Of a DNA stretch of 64,000 bases, positions 1 through 8,275 are shown in pieces. Below the pieces are notes generated by a model, which was not told where the DNA came from, made no database searches, and worked only from the letters and a program-made list of their open reading frames with translations. Position 1 is the stretch's first letter, and every line of letters starts with the position of its first letter. A program made the position numbers and the translations under genes. The stretch spans positions 1 to 64,000 of the forward strand of contig JBEKSX010000010.1 in NCBI GenBank assembly GCA_049516635.1, read 5' to 3'. This stretch comes from JBEKSX01 sp049516635 (lineage in GTDB: Bacteria > Bacteroidota > Ignavibacteria > Tepidaquicellales > OLB5).

Positions 1-161
1 GTATCTGTGTTGTACCCGGCTCGGGTTTCGGGCAGCTGCCGGGAACATTACATTTCCGAACAACAATATTACCTCCCCGCAATGAGGTCGAAGAACTGGT
101 GAAGAAGATAAAAGAATTTCATAAAAGATACGTTGAAAAGATGAAAAAGGAAGAAATTTAA
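1..161 (+). CDS. Alanine-type aminotransferase, C-terminal end (partial)
   Basis: An open frame enters from the left edge and stops with TAA at 159-161. The roughly 52 visible residues begin ICVVPGSGFGQ and continue GTLHFRTTILPP, then end in a lysine/glutamate-rich helix. CVVPGSGF..GT.HFR is the C-terminal signature of fold-type I PLP aminotransferases of the alanine/aspartate class; its arginine normally binds the substrate alpha-carboxylate. The PLP lysine lies outside the window, so the substrate cannot be fixed. The RAYT gene begins 12 bases downstream. Confidence is good for the family and moderate for alanine specificity. Confidence 0.75.
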   Translation, partial: ICVVPGSGFGQLPGTLHFRTTILPPRNEVEELVKKIKEFHKRYVEKMKKEEI

Positions 162-173
162 TAATTAACAACA

Positions 174-698
174 ATGATGAAAAATCCAAAACTCAAAAAA
201 AAATTAAAACGTACTTCAAGAGCGCGTTATACGTACTTTCTTACAACCATTTGCACTGAAAACGGGAATGAATATTTCGGCAAGATGAAGAACGGGAAAA
301 TGGTATCGAGTAAAACTGGAGAAATAGCGAAAGAGATATGGGAAGCACTGCCGGCACGCTATGAGAAAATTAAATTAGATAATTATATTATTATGCCCAA
401 TCATTTGCATGGAATAATATATTTCGAAGGTTCAAACGTTGCAAAATCTGTACTTAAAGCACTGGAATTGTCGATAAAGGCAATTGAAGGGTTCAGAAAA
501 ACTGTTAAAGATACAGTTCACAGCTCAAATCCCAGGACAAAATTCTGTTGGGCTAAAGATTTTAATATCTATACAATTAAAGACGAGGGCGAATTATATG
601 ATATGCGTTATTACATCGAAAAGGAAGCATTGAAATGGGAATTTGACAGCGAAAATACAAAGAATAAGCTATATATTACCCAAAGCAAGAAAAAATAA
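174..698 (+). CDS. REP-associated tyrosine transposase (RAYT, Y1/IS200-like)
   Basis: This 174-residue protein has the single-domain Y1 (IS200-like HUH) fold typical of RAYTs. YFLTTICTENG near residue 20 and IIMPNHLHGIIYF near residues 72-84 carry the expected strand and the HLH metal-binding pair. The C-terminal block, CWAKDFNIYTIKDEGELYDMRYYIEKEALKWEFD, matches the family's 'W..dyy...I.de.eL..ir.YI..NP.kW' region. Where most members have a YYE-type catalytic tyrosine stretch, this one reads FNIYT, so the catalytic tyrosine may be shifted. Two adjacent ATGs (174, 177) are possible starts. No terminal repeats of a full insertion sequence flank it, as expected for a domesticated RAYT. Related palindromic elements occur elsewhere in the window. 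Confidence 0.8.
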   Translation: MMKNPKLKKKLKRTSRARYTYFLTTICTENGNEYFGKMKNGKMVSSKTGEIAKEIWEALPARYEKIKLDNYIIMPNHLHGIIYFEGSNVAKSVLKALELSIKAIEGFRKTVKDTVHSSNPRTKFCWAKDFNIYTIKDEGELYDMRYYIEKEALKWEFDSENTKNKLYITQSKKK

Positions 699-707
699 TA
701 TTAGTAC

Positions 708-1961
708 TCACTTCACAATCTCCATAGCACAGATCAAGCTATGCCCACAGCCAACCGCATCAGGATAAGACATTTCTATATTTCTTAATATTATAGCTAT
801 CTGCGGGTCTATAACACTGGCCCAGAAATCCACAACCGGGAACCTGTCTGCATTCCTGAAAAGCCAAGTTAAGAATTTTAGCTCATCACTCATGACTTCT
901 ATATCTGTATTTTCCAGGAAATTTTTTACCTGCAAATCATCACGGTGAACCAGAGCTTCAAGTAAAATAATGATCCTGTTCCATTGGCGCTGATAGTCCG
1001 TCAGCCTGTCCCACACTTTTCCGTTGATGTTTTTGAACTTATCCAGATGGTCAAGCTCAATTTTCAAATGCCGTACCTCAGCTCTCTCGTCATTGTCTAA
1101 AAGGCGGTTTACCTGGTACCTGTATGGCATAGGTTTATTGCTCAACAAGCCTGAATCGATCAGCCTGCCGACGAATATACTCCTGTCCGTAAAGGAAATA
1201 CTTTCAAGCTTTACCCCGGCTTTCGATGCAGCGCTAAGTAAATGATTCTTCAATCCTTCTATACTCCAGAAAGCTAAATCGATCCATTCAACATTGTGAT
1301 AGTTCTTTTTCCCGTTCAGCTCGAGGTAACTGAACGAATAAGGAAGCATGGTTTTGGTTTGAGACCAGTATTTTGGCCATGCCGGGCAAAATTTGCCCAG
1401 AACATCAAATACAAGTACCGAACCGGAATGTGAATGGTTAAATATTTGAAGTAATAAGTTTTCGAGCTGCCCGGGTTCAAGAAAAGAGAGGGAGCCATAG
1501 GTTGAAAGGTAAATATCGTATGATTTACCGTCCAGAATATTGGAGGGAAGTCCATTCTCAAGATTTGCATACTCGAATTTAATATTAGGGTTTTGCGGAT
1601 ATTTCAATTTACCCCGTTCTAATTCCTGTTTATTGATATCAATACCGTTGTATTCTTCAACATTGGAAGGCATTAAGATAAAATCACTGCCCACATTATC
1701 CTTTTGGGAGGAGCAGGGAATATGAGTCAGCAGTTCATATCCGTCACCGCTTCCGGATCCCATATCGAGAATGCGTACATTTTTAGCAGTGCTCACGATC
1801 TTTTCTATGTACGGACGGCAAGCCATTTTGATCACAATATCTTCCCAGAATTTCCTTACATAATCTTTTCTTCCGGAAAGACCGCTTGCTTCGCTTCCAT
1901 AATACCCGATGGAAACAGCAGTTTCATAAAATTCTGCTCTCGTGGGTTTTGTATTTTTCAT
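708..1961 (-). CDS. Class I SAM-dependent methyltransferase with uncharacterised C-terminal region
   Basis: The 417-residue protein has a class I methyltransferase core. NVRILDMGSGSGDGYELL (about residues 61-78) is the glycine-rich SAM-binding motif I, and YNGIDINKQELERG is the acidic motif II. DGKSYDIYLSTYGSLSFLEPG corresponds to the motif IV/post-I region. After about residue 270 comes a 150-residue extension (LLDNDERAEVRHLKIELDHLDKF...) that I do not recognise. The N-terminal region (EFYETAVSIGYYGSEASGLSGRKDYVRKFWEDI) also looks specific to this family. The substrate is unknown. It stands alone, convergent with the RAYT, with 327 bases of untranslated DNA upstream. Confidence 0.7.
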   Translation of the reverse strand: MKNTKPTRAEFYETAVSIGYYGSEASGLSGRKDYVRKFWEDIVIKMACRPYIEKIVSTAKNVRILDMGSGSGDGYELLTHIPCSSQKDNVGSDFILMPSNVEEYNGIDINKQELERGKLKYPQNPNIKFEYANLENGLPSNILDGKSYDIYLSTYGSLSFLEPGQLENLLLQIFNHSHSGSVLVFDVLGKFCPAWPKYWSQTKTMLPYSFSYLELNGKKNYHNVEWIDLAFWSIEGLKNHLLSAASKAGVKLESISFTDRSIFVGRLIDSGLLSNKPMPYRYQVNRLLDNDERAEVRHLKIELDHLDKFKNINGKVWDRLTDYQRQWNRIIILLEALVHRDDLQVKNFLENTDIEVMSDELKFLTWLFRNADRFPVVDFWASVIDPQIAIILRNIEMSYPDAVGCGHSLICAMEIVK

Positions 1962-2288
1962 TAATTATAAGAAAACTGATAAATAGAGATGCTGACGGAT
2001 TAAGATTATTTTTGTATAGAATCCAGCCATTGTGATTTTATCCTGCGAATTGAAATACTTATACATATTGTCACATAGTAAAACAAATTTGAAATCATTT
2101 AAGTTTAACATCAGGTGGATTTAGGAACAAGAATAAAGCGAAAAATTTTTGAGATAAAAACCTGGTAAACTTAATTAGAATAAAATATTAGCAGGAAATA
2201 TATTGCGGGTTTTGTTTAATTATCAATAGCAAAAACTTTTTTAAGGCTAAAAAGCACAGGTTCATGATAACCCCAAGTGTAAAATAAT
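1962..2288. other. Intergenic region without a recognised gene
   Basis: This is a 327-base AT-rich gap between the methyltransferase start and the end of the cysteine-cluster gene. Short open frames here are fragments out of phase with the neighbours. No tRNA-like fold, terminator or convincing -33/-7 pair was found, although the methyltransferase promoter must lie here. Confidence 0.5.
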
Positions 2289-2894
2289 CTAAGCCGATTT
2301 CTTTTGCTGTTTATAACCGGACTCAATAATATCCAGCTCTTCAATAATTTCCTCACCAAAAAAGTATTGAATCTCTCCCCTGGCACCCTGATAAAGTGTA
2401 GAGCCCTCGCCCATACAGACAAGCGATTTCTCCTCTATTTCTTCGGGAATTAACAACACCCCCTCAAAATACGTAATAGGAAATACTGAACAGAAGAACG
2501 GTTTCAGCTCGTGATAATCGAACCCTTTATCCAGTGCAAAGCTGTGGAGCATGCAGCCTCTTCCATCGGGATTGAGAAAAATGCAGGCATCCTTCCTCCT
2601 GCTGGTACGTGTGTATATATGACCGGGATATTCCGAATCCCACTTTCTTTTTTTCTTATAAAACCAGTCCTTACTCCTTATATGAGTATATTTTTCAAGC
2701 TCTTCTTTGTGTTCCTGTATTCTATCTACATTAAGCATATCAATATCTGCACCATAGGAACAACACTGGTCATTACAGAATGTACACTGCAAACAATGCC
2801 TGAAATATTTTATCTTAAATATATCTGTATCCACAGAATGGATCACCGGAAGTCCATAAATCGAAGGATAACTTTTTTTTAGTCTAATAACCAT
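2289..2894 (-). CDS. YkgJ-like cysteine-cluster (Fe/Zn-chelating) protein
   Basis: This 201-residue soluble protein has a cysteine pattern of the YkgJ/UPF0153 type. C34, C37, C40 and C44-C45 form HCLQCTFCNDQCC. Later cysteines sit in DACIFLNPDGRGCMLH (C104, C114) and LKPFFCSVFP (C135), where family members have a C..h......GC..H and the final P..C..FP motif. Such proteins are thought to bind an iron-sulfur cluster or zinc; their cellular role is mostly unknown. No membrane segment or signal peptide is visible. The gene lies downstream of mscL on the same strand, about 80 bases away, and may be its last co-transcribed partner. Confidence 0.7.
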   Translation of the reverse strand: MVIRLKKSYPSIYGLPVIHSVDTDIFKIKYFRHCLQCTFCNDQCCSYGADIDMLNVDRIQEHKEELEKYTHIRSKDWFYKKKRKWDSEYPGHIYTRTSRRKDACIFLNPDGRGCMLHSFALDKGFDYHELKPFFCSVFPITYFEGVLLIPEEIEEKSLVCMGEGSTLYQGARGEIQYFFGEEIIEELDIIESGYKQQKKSA

Positions 2895-2973
2895 ACAATG
2901 AAAGGTTCAGGATTTTAAGTTTACAAAATTTTACGGTCTGCAAATGTCAAAACTTTGATTGTAACAATATTTA

Positions 2974-3411
2974 TCATTGCAATTTTAGTTCCGAAGTGCA
3001 ATGAGGACAGCGGGTTGCTTCTACCGGAATGGTCATTTTGCAATGTGGACATTCTTTAGATACTGGAGCTTCCGGTAAGTTAGGACTCCTTAACCTGTTG
3101 AACTGCTTGATAACAAGGAAGATTGAAAATGCAACTATAAAGAAATTAATGATCGTATTGACAAAAAGACCATAGTTTAATGTTACAGCTCCACCCGCTT
3201 TAGCTTCCGCCACAGTGTTGAAATGTTGCCCCCAGATAGTGACAAACATATTTGAAAAGTCAACTTTTCCCAGTAGCAGACCTATTGGAGGCATAATTAT
3301 ATCATTTACAAGGGAGTTGACAATTCCTCCGAAAGCCGCTCCTATAATAATTCCTACAGCAAGATCGAGAACATTTCCTTTAACAGCAAATTCTTTAAAT
3401 TCTTTAAACAT
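2974..3411 (-). CDS. mscL: Large-conductance mechanosensitive channel MscL with C-terminal zinc ribbon
   Basis: MscL forms a homopentameric inner-membrane pore that opens under membrane tension during osmotic downshock. The N-terminus (FKEFKEFAVKGNVLDLAVGIIIGAAFG) is the S1 helix and gating TM1. NDIIMPPIGLLLGKVDFSNMF and the hydrophobic stretch at about residues 82-102 complete the two-TM layout. Most MscLs end in a short helical bundle. Here, residues 121-138 instead form two CPHC knuckles (C121, C124, C135, C138), a rubredoxin/zinc-ribbon-like cap at the cytoplasmic end. The 145-residue length is normal for variants of this kind. It lies 27 bases downstream of the AI-2E permease gene. Confidence 0.93.
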   Translation of the reverse strand: MFKEFKEFAVKGNVLDLAVGIIIGAAFGGIVNSLVNDIIMPPIGLLLGKVDFSNMFVTIWGQHFNTVAEAKAGGAVTLNYGLFVNTIINFFIVAFSIFLVIKQFNRLRSPNLPEAPVSKECPHCKMTIPVEATRCPHCTSELKLQ

Positions 3412-3438
3412 AGATTGATATTAATTGTTAAAATTATA

Positions 3439-4494
3439 TTAATAATAACCGAGTTTGTAATTTCTGAAGCCATTTATTGTTTCTCTTGCACTTACCTTCA
3501 AAATAGTTGCAACCGGAATCGCAATGAGGGCACCGAACGCTCCCAGGAGCTCATTACCCAGCAGAAGAAGAGCTATGATAGTAATAGGATTCATATCTGC
3601 ACTCTTAGAGAATATATAAGGCTGTGCAATTGAATTATCGAGCAGGTATATAATCGTGAACATGAGAACGATCGGGAGCACCATATGAAAATCTCCATAC
3701 TGGATAATCGAAATGAGAATAGCCGGAATCCCTCCTACAATGGGGCCTGCATAAGGTATCAGATGACCAAGGGCAGCAACCGTACCTATTATGAGAGCAT
3801 TATTAATTTTCAGGATGCTTAACCCGAGGGCTGTAAGCACACCTACAAAGAGAGCATCAAAGAGCCAGCCCCTTACATACATACTTAACTGTTTATCTAT
3901 CTTATCCAGTATATTGATCGTCATTTCAAAATACTTATTCGGAACCAGGTTGATAACGCTGTTCTTAATTTTTCTCCTGTCACGGAGAATAAAAAAAGTT
4001 ATAAATGGTATGATAAAGATCAGAAATGCAGTAGATAAAGCACCGGCTACAACATCCTCTAATTTGATTAATGAGCCTTTCAGATTATTTTCTATTTCTT
4101 TTGCGATATCACCTCTTTTCAGGAACGGTAGGGTTCTTTCAAGCCAGTGTTCGAGATCTTTTATTTTATCGGATAATTCCAGCTCTTTATATGATGCTTT
4201 TAAAGACGATGCCTGCTCAACTATACTGGGCATGAAAAGATCGACTGTAATCACTATCACAACTGTTATAAGAACATATATCAACAATATGGAAAGCGTT
4301 CTGTTCAAACCTACGCTTTCAAAATAGTCAACGATCGGGTTCAGTATCAGCGCTATGAGGAGACAGATTATGAGCGTAATAAAAATATTTGTAAACAGAG
4401 CTGCAAATATGGTTATTATCAATAATGGAATGAGAAGGATGAAAAATTTAGCCATCCCGCTCAACGGTTTATTTGCTCTTAACTGAGGGGTCAT
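3439..4494 (-). CDS. AI-2E family transporter (PerM/YdiK-like permease)
   Basis: This 351-residue polytopic membrane protein matches the AI-2E exporter family: paired N-terminal hairpins, a soluble central segment (about residues 75-150) and a C-terminal bundle. GTVAALGHLIPYAGPIVGGIPA is the conserved family signature, and LLGNELLGAFGALIAIPVATILKV is the typical last segment. Family members have been linked to autoinducer-2 export or to Na+/H+ antiport, so the substrate cannot be read from sequence. Its ATG overlaps the recX stop by four bases (ATGA), indicating translational coupling in the recA-recX operon. Confidence 0.85.
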   Translation of the reverse strand: MTPQLRANKPLSGMAKFFILLIPLLIITIFAALFTNIFITLIICLLIALILNPIVDYFESVGLNRTLSILLIYVLITVVIVITVDLFMPSIVEQASSLKASYKELELSDKIKDLEHWLERTLPFLKRGDIAKEIENNLKGSLIKLEDVVAGALSTAFLIFIIPFITFFILRDRRKIKNSVINLVPNKYFEMTINILDKIDKQLSMYVRGWLFDALFVGVLTALGLSILKINNALIIGTVAALGHLIPYAGPIVGGIPAILISIIQYGDFHMVLPIVLMFTIIYLLDNSIAQPYIFSKSADMNPITIIALLLLGNELLGAFGALIAIPVATILKVSARETINGFRNYKLGYY

Positions 4495-5117
4495 GAGGTA
4501 ATATTCTCGTTTATAATTTCATTAATAATATCGAATTCATACCCTTTCCTGGCGAGAAAATCAAATACTTTCCGTTTCTTCCGGTTGATATCTTTATCTT
4601 TTAATTTGGGAAAATATTTTTTAAAGTTCATATAAGCAAGTTCTTTCACATTTAAAGAGGAAAAAACTTCATTTAATACTTTTTCACTCACCTGTTTGGG
4701 TATCTTTTTCTGAAAGAGTTTCTGCAAGATCGCTTTCCTGCCGAGAGGTTTATTACCTATAAAGCTCTGTATCAGCTGCCGCGAGAACTCTTCATCATTT
4801 ATCAGCCCGAGCGATTGCAGGTGCCCGATCACTCTATCTGCCGTCCCCGGGGAAATGCCTTTAGAACGCAGCTTGTCTGTGACCTCTGCCTTGCTTCTTA
4901 TCCTGTATGACAGGAAATCGAGTGCACATTTATTTGCATAAACATACTCGTCAAATTTGATAAGCTCCTGTACGGTGTCTTGTGTAATCTCATCATTTAC
5001 TCTTAGCCCGAACTTCAGGAGAGTATCTTCCGATACTCCTACAAGGAACACATCATCTGTATAAATACTCCATCTTTTTTTGTTGCGCTTTTGCTTTTCT
5101 ATCCTTGTGATGATCAC
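4491..5117 (-). CDS. recX: Regulatory protein RecX
   Basis: RecX binds RecA filaments and limits their growth and ATPase activity. The 208-residue protein is built of the expected three-helix repeats. The hallmark CALDFLSYRIRSKAEVTDKLRSKG spans about residues 64-87. It is followed by a second repeat containing LGLINDEEFSRQLIQSF and a basic C-terminal repeat (KDINRKKRKVFDFLARKGYEFDII). It begins 19 bases after the recA stop, the classical recA-recX order, and overlaps the following permease gene by four bases. Confidence 0.9.
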   Translation of the reverse strand: MIITRIEKQKRNKKRWSIYTDDVFLVGVSEDTLLKFGLRVNDEITQDTVQELIKFDEYVYANKCALDFLSYRIRSKAEVTDKLRSKGISPGTADRVIGHLQSLGLINDEEFSRQLIQSFIGNKPLGRKAILQKLFQKKIPKQVSEKVLNEVFSSLNVKELAYMNFKKYFPKLKDKDINRKKRKVFDFLARKGYEFDIINEIINENITS

Positions 5118-5136
5118 AATTATTTCACTTCACTTT

Positions 5137-6207
5137 TTACTTCGATTTGGACTTAGCGTGGGTAGGCTCTTTTTCTTTAGCTTTGGAATCACCCTGTTCC
5201 GGTGCTGCAGCCACAACTTCGAGTCCCAGCGCTGACCTGACATCATTGGTCAATTTAGCGAGGAGGTCAGGGTTCTCCAGCATAACTGATTTTACGCCTT
5301 CCCTGCCCTGCATCCGCTGACCCTGGTATCCGAACCAGGCACCTGATTTTTGAATGATGTTCATATTCACGGCCGTATCTACAATGTCACCGAGCTTTGA
5401 AATCCCTTCATTATATAAAATGTCAAATTCCACTTCTTTGAATGGAGGTGCCACTTTATTTTTAACGACTTTCACTTTAGTTCTATTGCCTATCACGTTT
5501 GTGCCGTCTTTAATAGCCGCCACTCTCCTGATATCAAGTCTTACTGAGGCATAGAACTTTAGTGCTTTACCGCCGGTTGTGGTTTCTGGATTACCGAACA
5601 TAACACCTATCTTTTCACGAAGCTGGTTCGTAAAGATGAGCGAAAGATTAGATTTAGAAACTGCAGCAGTTAGTTTTCGCAGGGCTTGAGACATCAGCCT
5701 CGCCTGGAGTCCCATATGCGAGTCGCCCATCTCACCTTCGATTTCAGCACGTGGAGTAAGTGCAGCAACCGAGTCGATTACTATTACATCCAGGGCATTA
5801 CTCCTCACTAGAGTTTCCGCAATTTCAAGAGCTTGTTCCCCGTATTCGGGCTGTGAGATCAGTAGGTTTTCCACATCTACCCCAAGTCTTTTTGCATATC
5901 CCGTATCGAGAGCATGCTCGGTATCGATGAAGGCAGCTAAGCCGCCGTTCTTTTGTGCTTCTGCGATCACGTGAAGGCTCAATGTCGTTTTACCGGAGGA
6001 TTCCGGACCATATATTTCGATTATCCTGCCCCGCGGTATACCCCCGACACCAAGTGCTGCATCAAGAGAGATAGAGCCTGTAGATATCGTATCGATCTTG
6101 GCTATGACACCATCACCCAGTCTCATAATCGAGCCTTTACCGTGATTTTTTTCTATCTGATCGATTGCGATCTGCAGTGATCTCAGTTTCTGTTCATAAT
6201 CTGACAT
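5137..6207 (-). CDS. recA: Recombinase RecA
   Basis: RecA drives ATP-dependent strand exchange and LexA-type autocleavage. The 356-residue protein has Walker A GPESSGKTT at residues 67-75 and Walker B DVIVIDSVAAL at about 140-150. It also has the L1 loop (EGEMGDSHMGLQARLMSQALRKL) and the L2 loop (FTNQLREKIGVMFGNPETTTGGKALKFYAS). The C-terminal tail is short and rich in lysine and glutamate. Downstream, recX follows at once. No obvious LexA box is visible in the 35 bases separating it from the methyltransferase gene upstream, so transcription may come from further upstream. Confidence 0.98.
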   Translation of the reverse strand: MSDYEQKLRSLQIAIDQIEKNHGKGSIMRLGDGVIAKIDTISTGSISLDAALGVGGIPRGRIIEIYGPESSGKTTLSLHVIAEAQKNGGLAAFIDTEHALDTGYAKRLGVDVENLLISQPEYGEQALEIAETLVRSNALDVIVIDSVAALTPRAEIEGEMGDSHMGLQARLMSQALRKLTAAVSKSNLSLIFTNQLREKIGVMFGNPETTTGGKALKFYASVRLDIRRVAAIKDGTNVIGNRTKVKVVKNKVAPPFKEVEFDILYNEGISKLGDIVDTAVNMNIIQKSGAWFGYQGQRMQGREGVKSVMLENPDLLAKLTNDVRSALGLEVVAAAPEQGDSKAKEKEPTHAKSKSK

Positions 6208-6242
6208 TCTTGTTTGCCTTTCTATTATTTATCTATTAATAA

Positions 6243-7148
6243 TTATTTTTTTTTCTTTAAATGACTAATTTTTTTAATATAGTCCGGACCGGTTCCGCAG
6301 CACCCTCCAATAATTTTCACTCCGAGATCTTTCCACAATAATGCAAACTCATAGTACTTATCGGGTGTGACTGACTTTCTAAATGTGCTGCCACCTGACT
6401 GGTCTATTTCTCCTATGTTTGCGTAAACTCCCAGAGTAATATTTGTAAGGCTTTTGAGCATTTTGATAACAGGCTCTATACGGACAGGATGAATGCAATT
6501 TATCATAACAGCTATAGGAGTAAATTTTTCGATTATCTTAACAGCATCACTTATCAACTCGCCCGATAACAGCTCTTTATCATTTTTGCAGAGTAAACTT
6601 ATGCAGTATTCTCTGCCTGTTTGATGGATCTGATTAACCACTGCCGATATTTCCCTGATAGAATTCATTGTTTCGGCAAGAATAAAATCTACACCTGCAT
6701 CCAGAAGATTTAAGATGTGTTCATTATGTTCGGTACATAATGTATCCGTATCGGGAACGAGATCCGGTCTGTAACAATCTTCAAGAGGCGCTACTGATCC
6801 TGCTATTAATACATTATCGTTGGTAATGAGGACGGCTTCTTTTGCAAGATCGACGGCAATCTTTGTAAGTTCCCGGGCTGTTCCGTCAAAATTTAATCCC
6901 TCATGCTTATATCCCGCTTTCTCGAATGTTCTTCTTTGTGTCCTGAAGGTATTTGTAGTGATAATATCTGCACCGGCATCAATGTTATCGATATGTATCT
7001 GCCTGACCGTGTCAGGCTTCACTATAAGAGCCCTGGCACTCCACAGTGGTAAGGAAATATCAATATCCCTGCTTTGCAGCTCGGTCCCCATTGCTGAATC
7101 AAGAATTATAACATTTGAATTTTTTAGTATCTGGGATAGGTTTTTCAT
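6243..7148 (-). CDS. Homocysteine S-methyltransferase family protein
   Basis: This 301-residue TIM-barrel protein transfers a methyl group to homocysteine, from S-methylmethionine or SAM in the MmuM-type enzymes. Start motif VIILDSAMGTELQSRD and ITTNTFRTQRRTF are family signatures. The three zinc-binding cysteines are C218 (MINCIHP) and C283-C284 in the GGCCGTGP motif. All are intact, so it should be active. It is the stand-alone domain type (about 300 residues) without cobalamin or folate modules. It lies one base after the DUF2905 gene and downstream of two purine phosphorylase genes, which suggests a link to methylthioadenosine or methionine salvage, though this is an inference. Confidence 0.85.
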   Translation of the reverse strand: MKNLSQILKNSNVIILDSAMGTELQSRDIDISLPLWSARALIVKPDTVRQIHIDNIDAGADIITTNTFRTQRRTFEKAGYKHEGLNFDGTARELTKIAVDLAKEAVLITNDNVLIAGSVAPLEDCYRPDLVPDTDTLCTEHNEHILNLLDAGVDFILAETMNSIREISAVVNQIHQTGREYCISLLCKNDKELLSGELISDAVKIIEKFTPIAVMINCIHPVRIEPVIKMLKSLTNITLGVYANIGEIDQSGGSTFRKSVTPDKYYEFALLWKDLGVKIIGGCCGTGPDYIKKISHLKKKK

Positions 7149-7149
7149 A

Positions 7150-7374
7150 TTACTTACGCAAAAAATACCGGAGCAGCCAAAATATCAATGTAAGAATCAC
7201 GCTTAGAACAAGAGATGTAACTATGGGAAAATAGAATGAAAAATTTTCTCTTTTTATTATAATGTCCCCGGTCAACTTCCCGAATATATTTAATTTAGGG
7301 AAATATGTAATGAGGATCCCCGTTATTAGTATTATGCTTCCAAGCAAAATAATGTATTTTCCTATGGACTGCAA
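7150..7374 (-). CDS. DUF2905 family small membrane protein
   Basis: This 74-residue protein has two predicted transmembrane segments (about residues 4-24 and 48-70). Between them is a conserved loop, FGKLTGDIIIKRENFSFYFPI, that is diagnostic of the DUF2905 family ('lPGDi...gnfsfyfPl'). No function is established. Its stop is followed one base later by the homocysteine methyltransferase start, so the two are probably co-translated. Confidence 0.82.
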   Translation of the reverse strand: MQSIGKYIILLGSIILITGILITYFPKLNIFGKLTGDIIIKRENFSFYFPIVTSLVLSVILTLIFWLLRYFLRK

Positions 7375-7398
7375 TCTAAAAAATAAATTGTCTTGATT

Positions 7399-8229
7399 TT
7401 ACAGAGAGTTTATAATTTTTTTTAGTAAAGGAGAAAAAGCTTTTTCAGCTCTTTCTCTGTTCTCACGCTGTTCACCGGCCGGGATCTCGCACAACCGGTC
7501 GGCAACAAGCTCCCTCGATATCATACCGAACGCCATAACATTCATACCCGCATGAACGGCTGCCAGGTTTTCGGGAATCAGACTGTAACCAAGAACGTCA
7601 GCACCTATCTCTCGGAAAAACCTGCATTCCGCCTCCGTTTCCGTCTCAGGTCCGGTAATACCAAGGTATACCGAAGGAAAGAATTTAACCTTATCATTGA
7701 TGAACACTTTTTCGGCTGTATTATAGAATTTAGAATCATACGCATTGCTCATATCCGGAAATCTTGTTCCCAGAGTATCATCATTTTCTCCGATTAGGGG
7801 GTTATCCCCCATCAGGTTTATATGGTCATAGATCAAGGATATTCCACCTATTTCAAACCTGGGATTTAAATATCCAACTTCATCTATTAATATCAAAGTT
7901 TTGATCCCGAGTTCCTTGAGAACATAAATTGGATGTGCAACATCTCTCATTTCATAGCCATTGTAAGCATTAAATCTTCCATTAAGGAAAATAATATTTT
8001 TAGCCGAACTACCCGCATTTACAATTAAAAATTCACCCTTGTTTTCCGCAATGTCACCTTCGAAATCCGGAGGTATTTTTTCAAATGGAAATCTTCTGAT
8101 TATTTTGAATTCTCTTAAGAAGTACGGATCCCTATACGAAATAACGCCAATCTCACATTTTTTCTTGAAAGGGAAATTAGCTTTAATATTGTCAACCGAT
8201 GATAAAATTTTCTTTTTCTGTTCTGTCAT
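7399..8229 (-). CDS. Degenerate purine nucleoside phosphorylase paralogue
   Basis: This 276-residue protein aligns end to end with the neighbouring phosphorylase. Shared blocks are GRF..Y.GY...DV..PIYVLKELGI, YDHINLMGDNPL, ITGPETETEAECRFFREIGADVLGYSLIPE and the C-terminal helix. Key catalytic positions differ. The phosphate-loop GTGLG is absent (IGVISYRDPYF at 27-37). The phosphate histidine is N87 (GRFNAY instead of GRFHYY). NACG has become DEVG (116-119), and the purine-binding Asp/Asn after IT is R239. The Glu of the GPxxET motif (E197) and R85 remain. It is full length without a frameshift, so it is probably a protein with a new or regulatory role rather than a pseudogene. The start at 8229 lies 46 bases after the active paralogue. 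Confidence 0.7.
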   Translation of the reverse strand: MTEQKKKILSSVDNIKANFPFKKKCEIGVISYRDPYFLREFKIIRRFPFEKIPPDFEGDIAENKGEFLIVNAGSSAKNIIFLNGRFNAYNGYEMRDVAHPIYVLKELGIKTLILIDEVGYLNPRFEIGGISLIYDHINLMGDNPLIGENDDTLGTRFPDMSNAYDSKFYNTAEKVFINDKVKFFPSVYLGITGPETETEAECRFFREIGADVLGYSLIPENLAAVHAGMNVMAFGMISRELVADRLCEIPAGEQRENRERAEKAFSPLLKKIINSL

Positions 8230-8275
8230 AGATTTTTACAATCCACTAATATATTAAAATTAATAAGCTAAAAAA

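Noticed and set aside
2216..2422. Small minus-strand frame overlapping the cysteine-cluster gene
   Set aside because: It overlaps in another frame and shows no protein features of its own.
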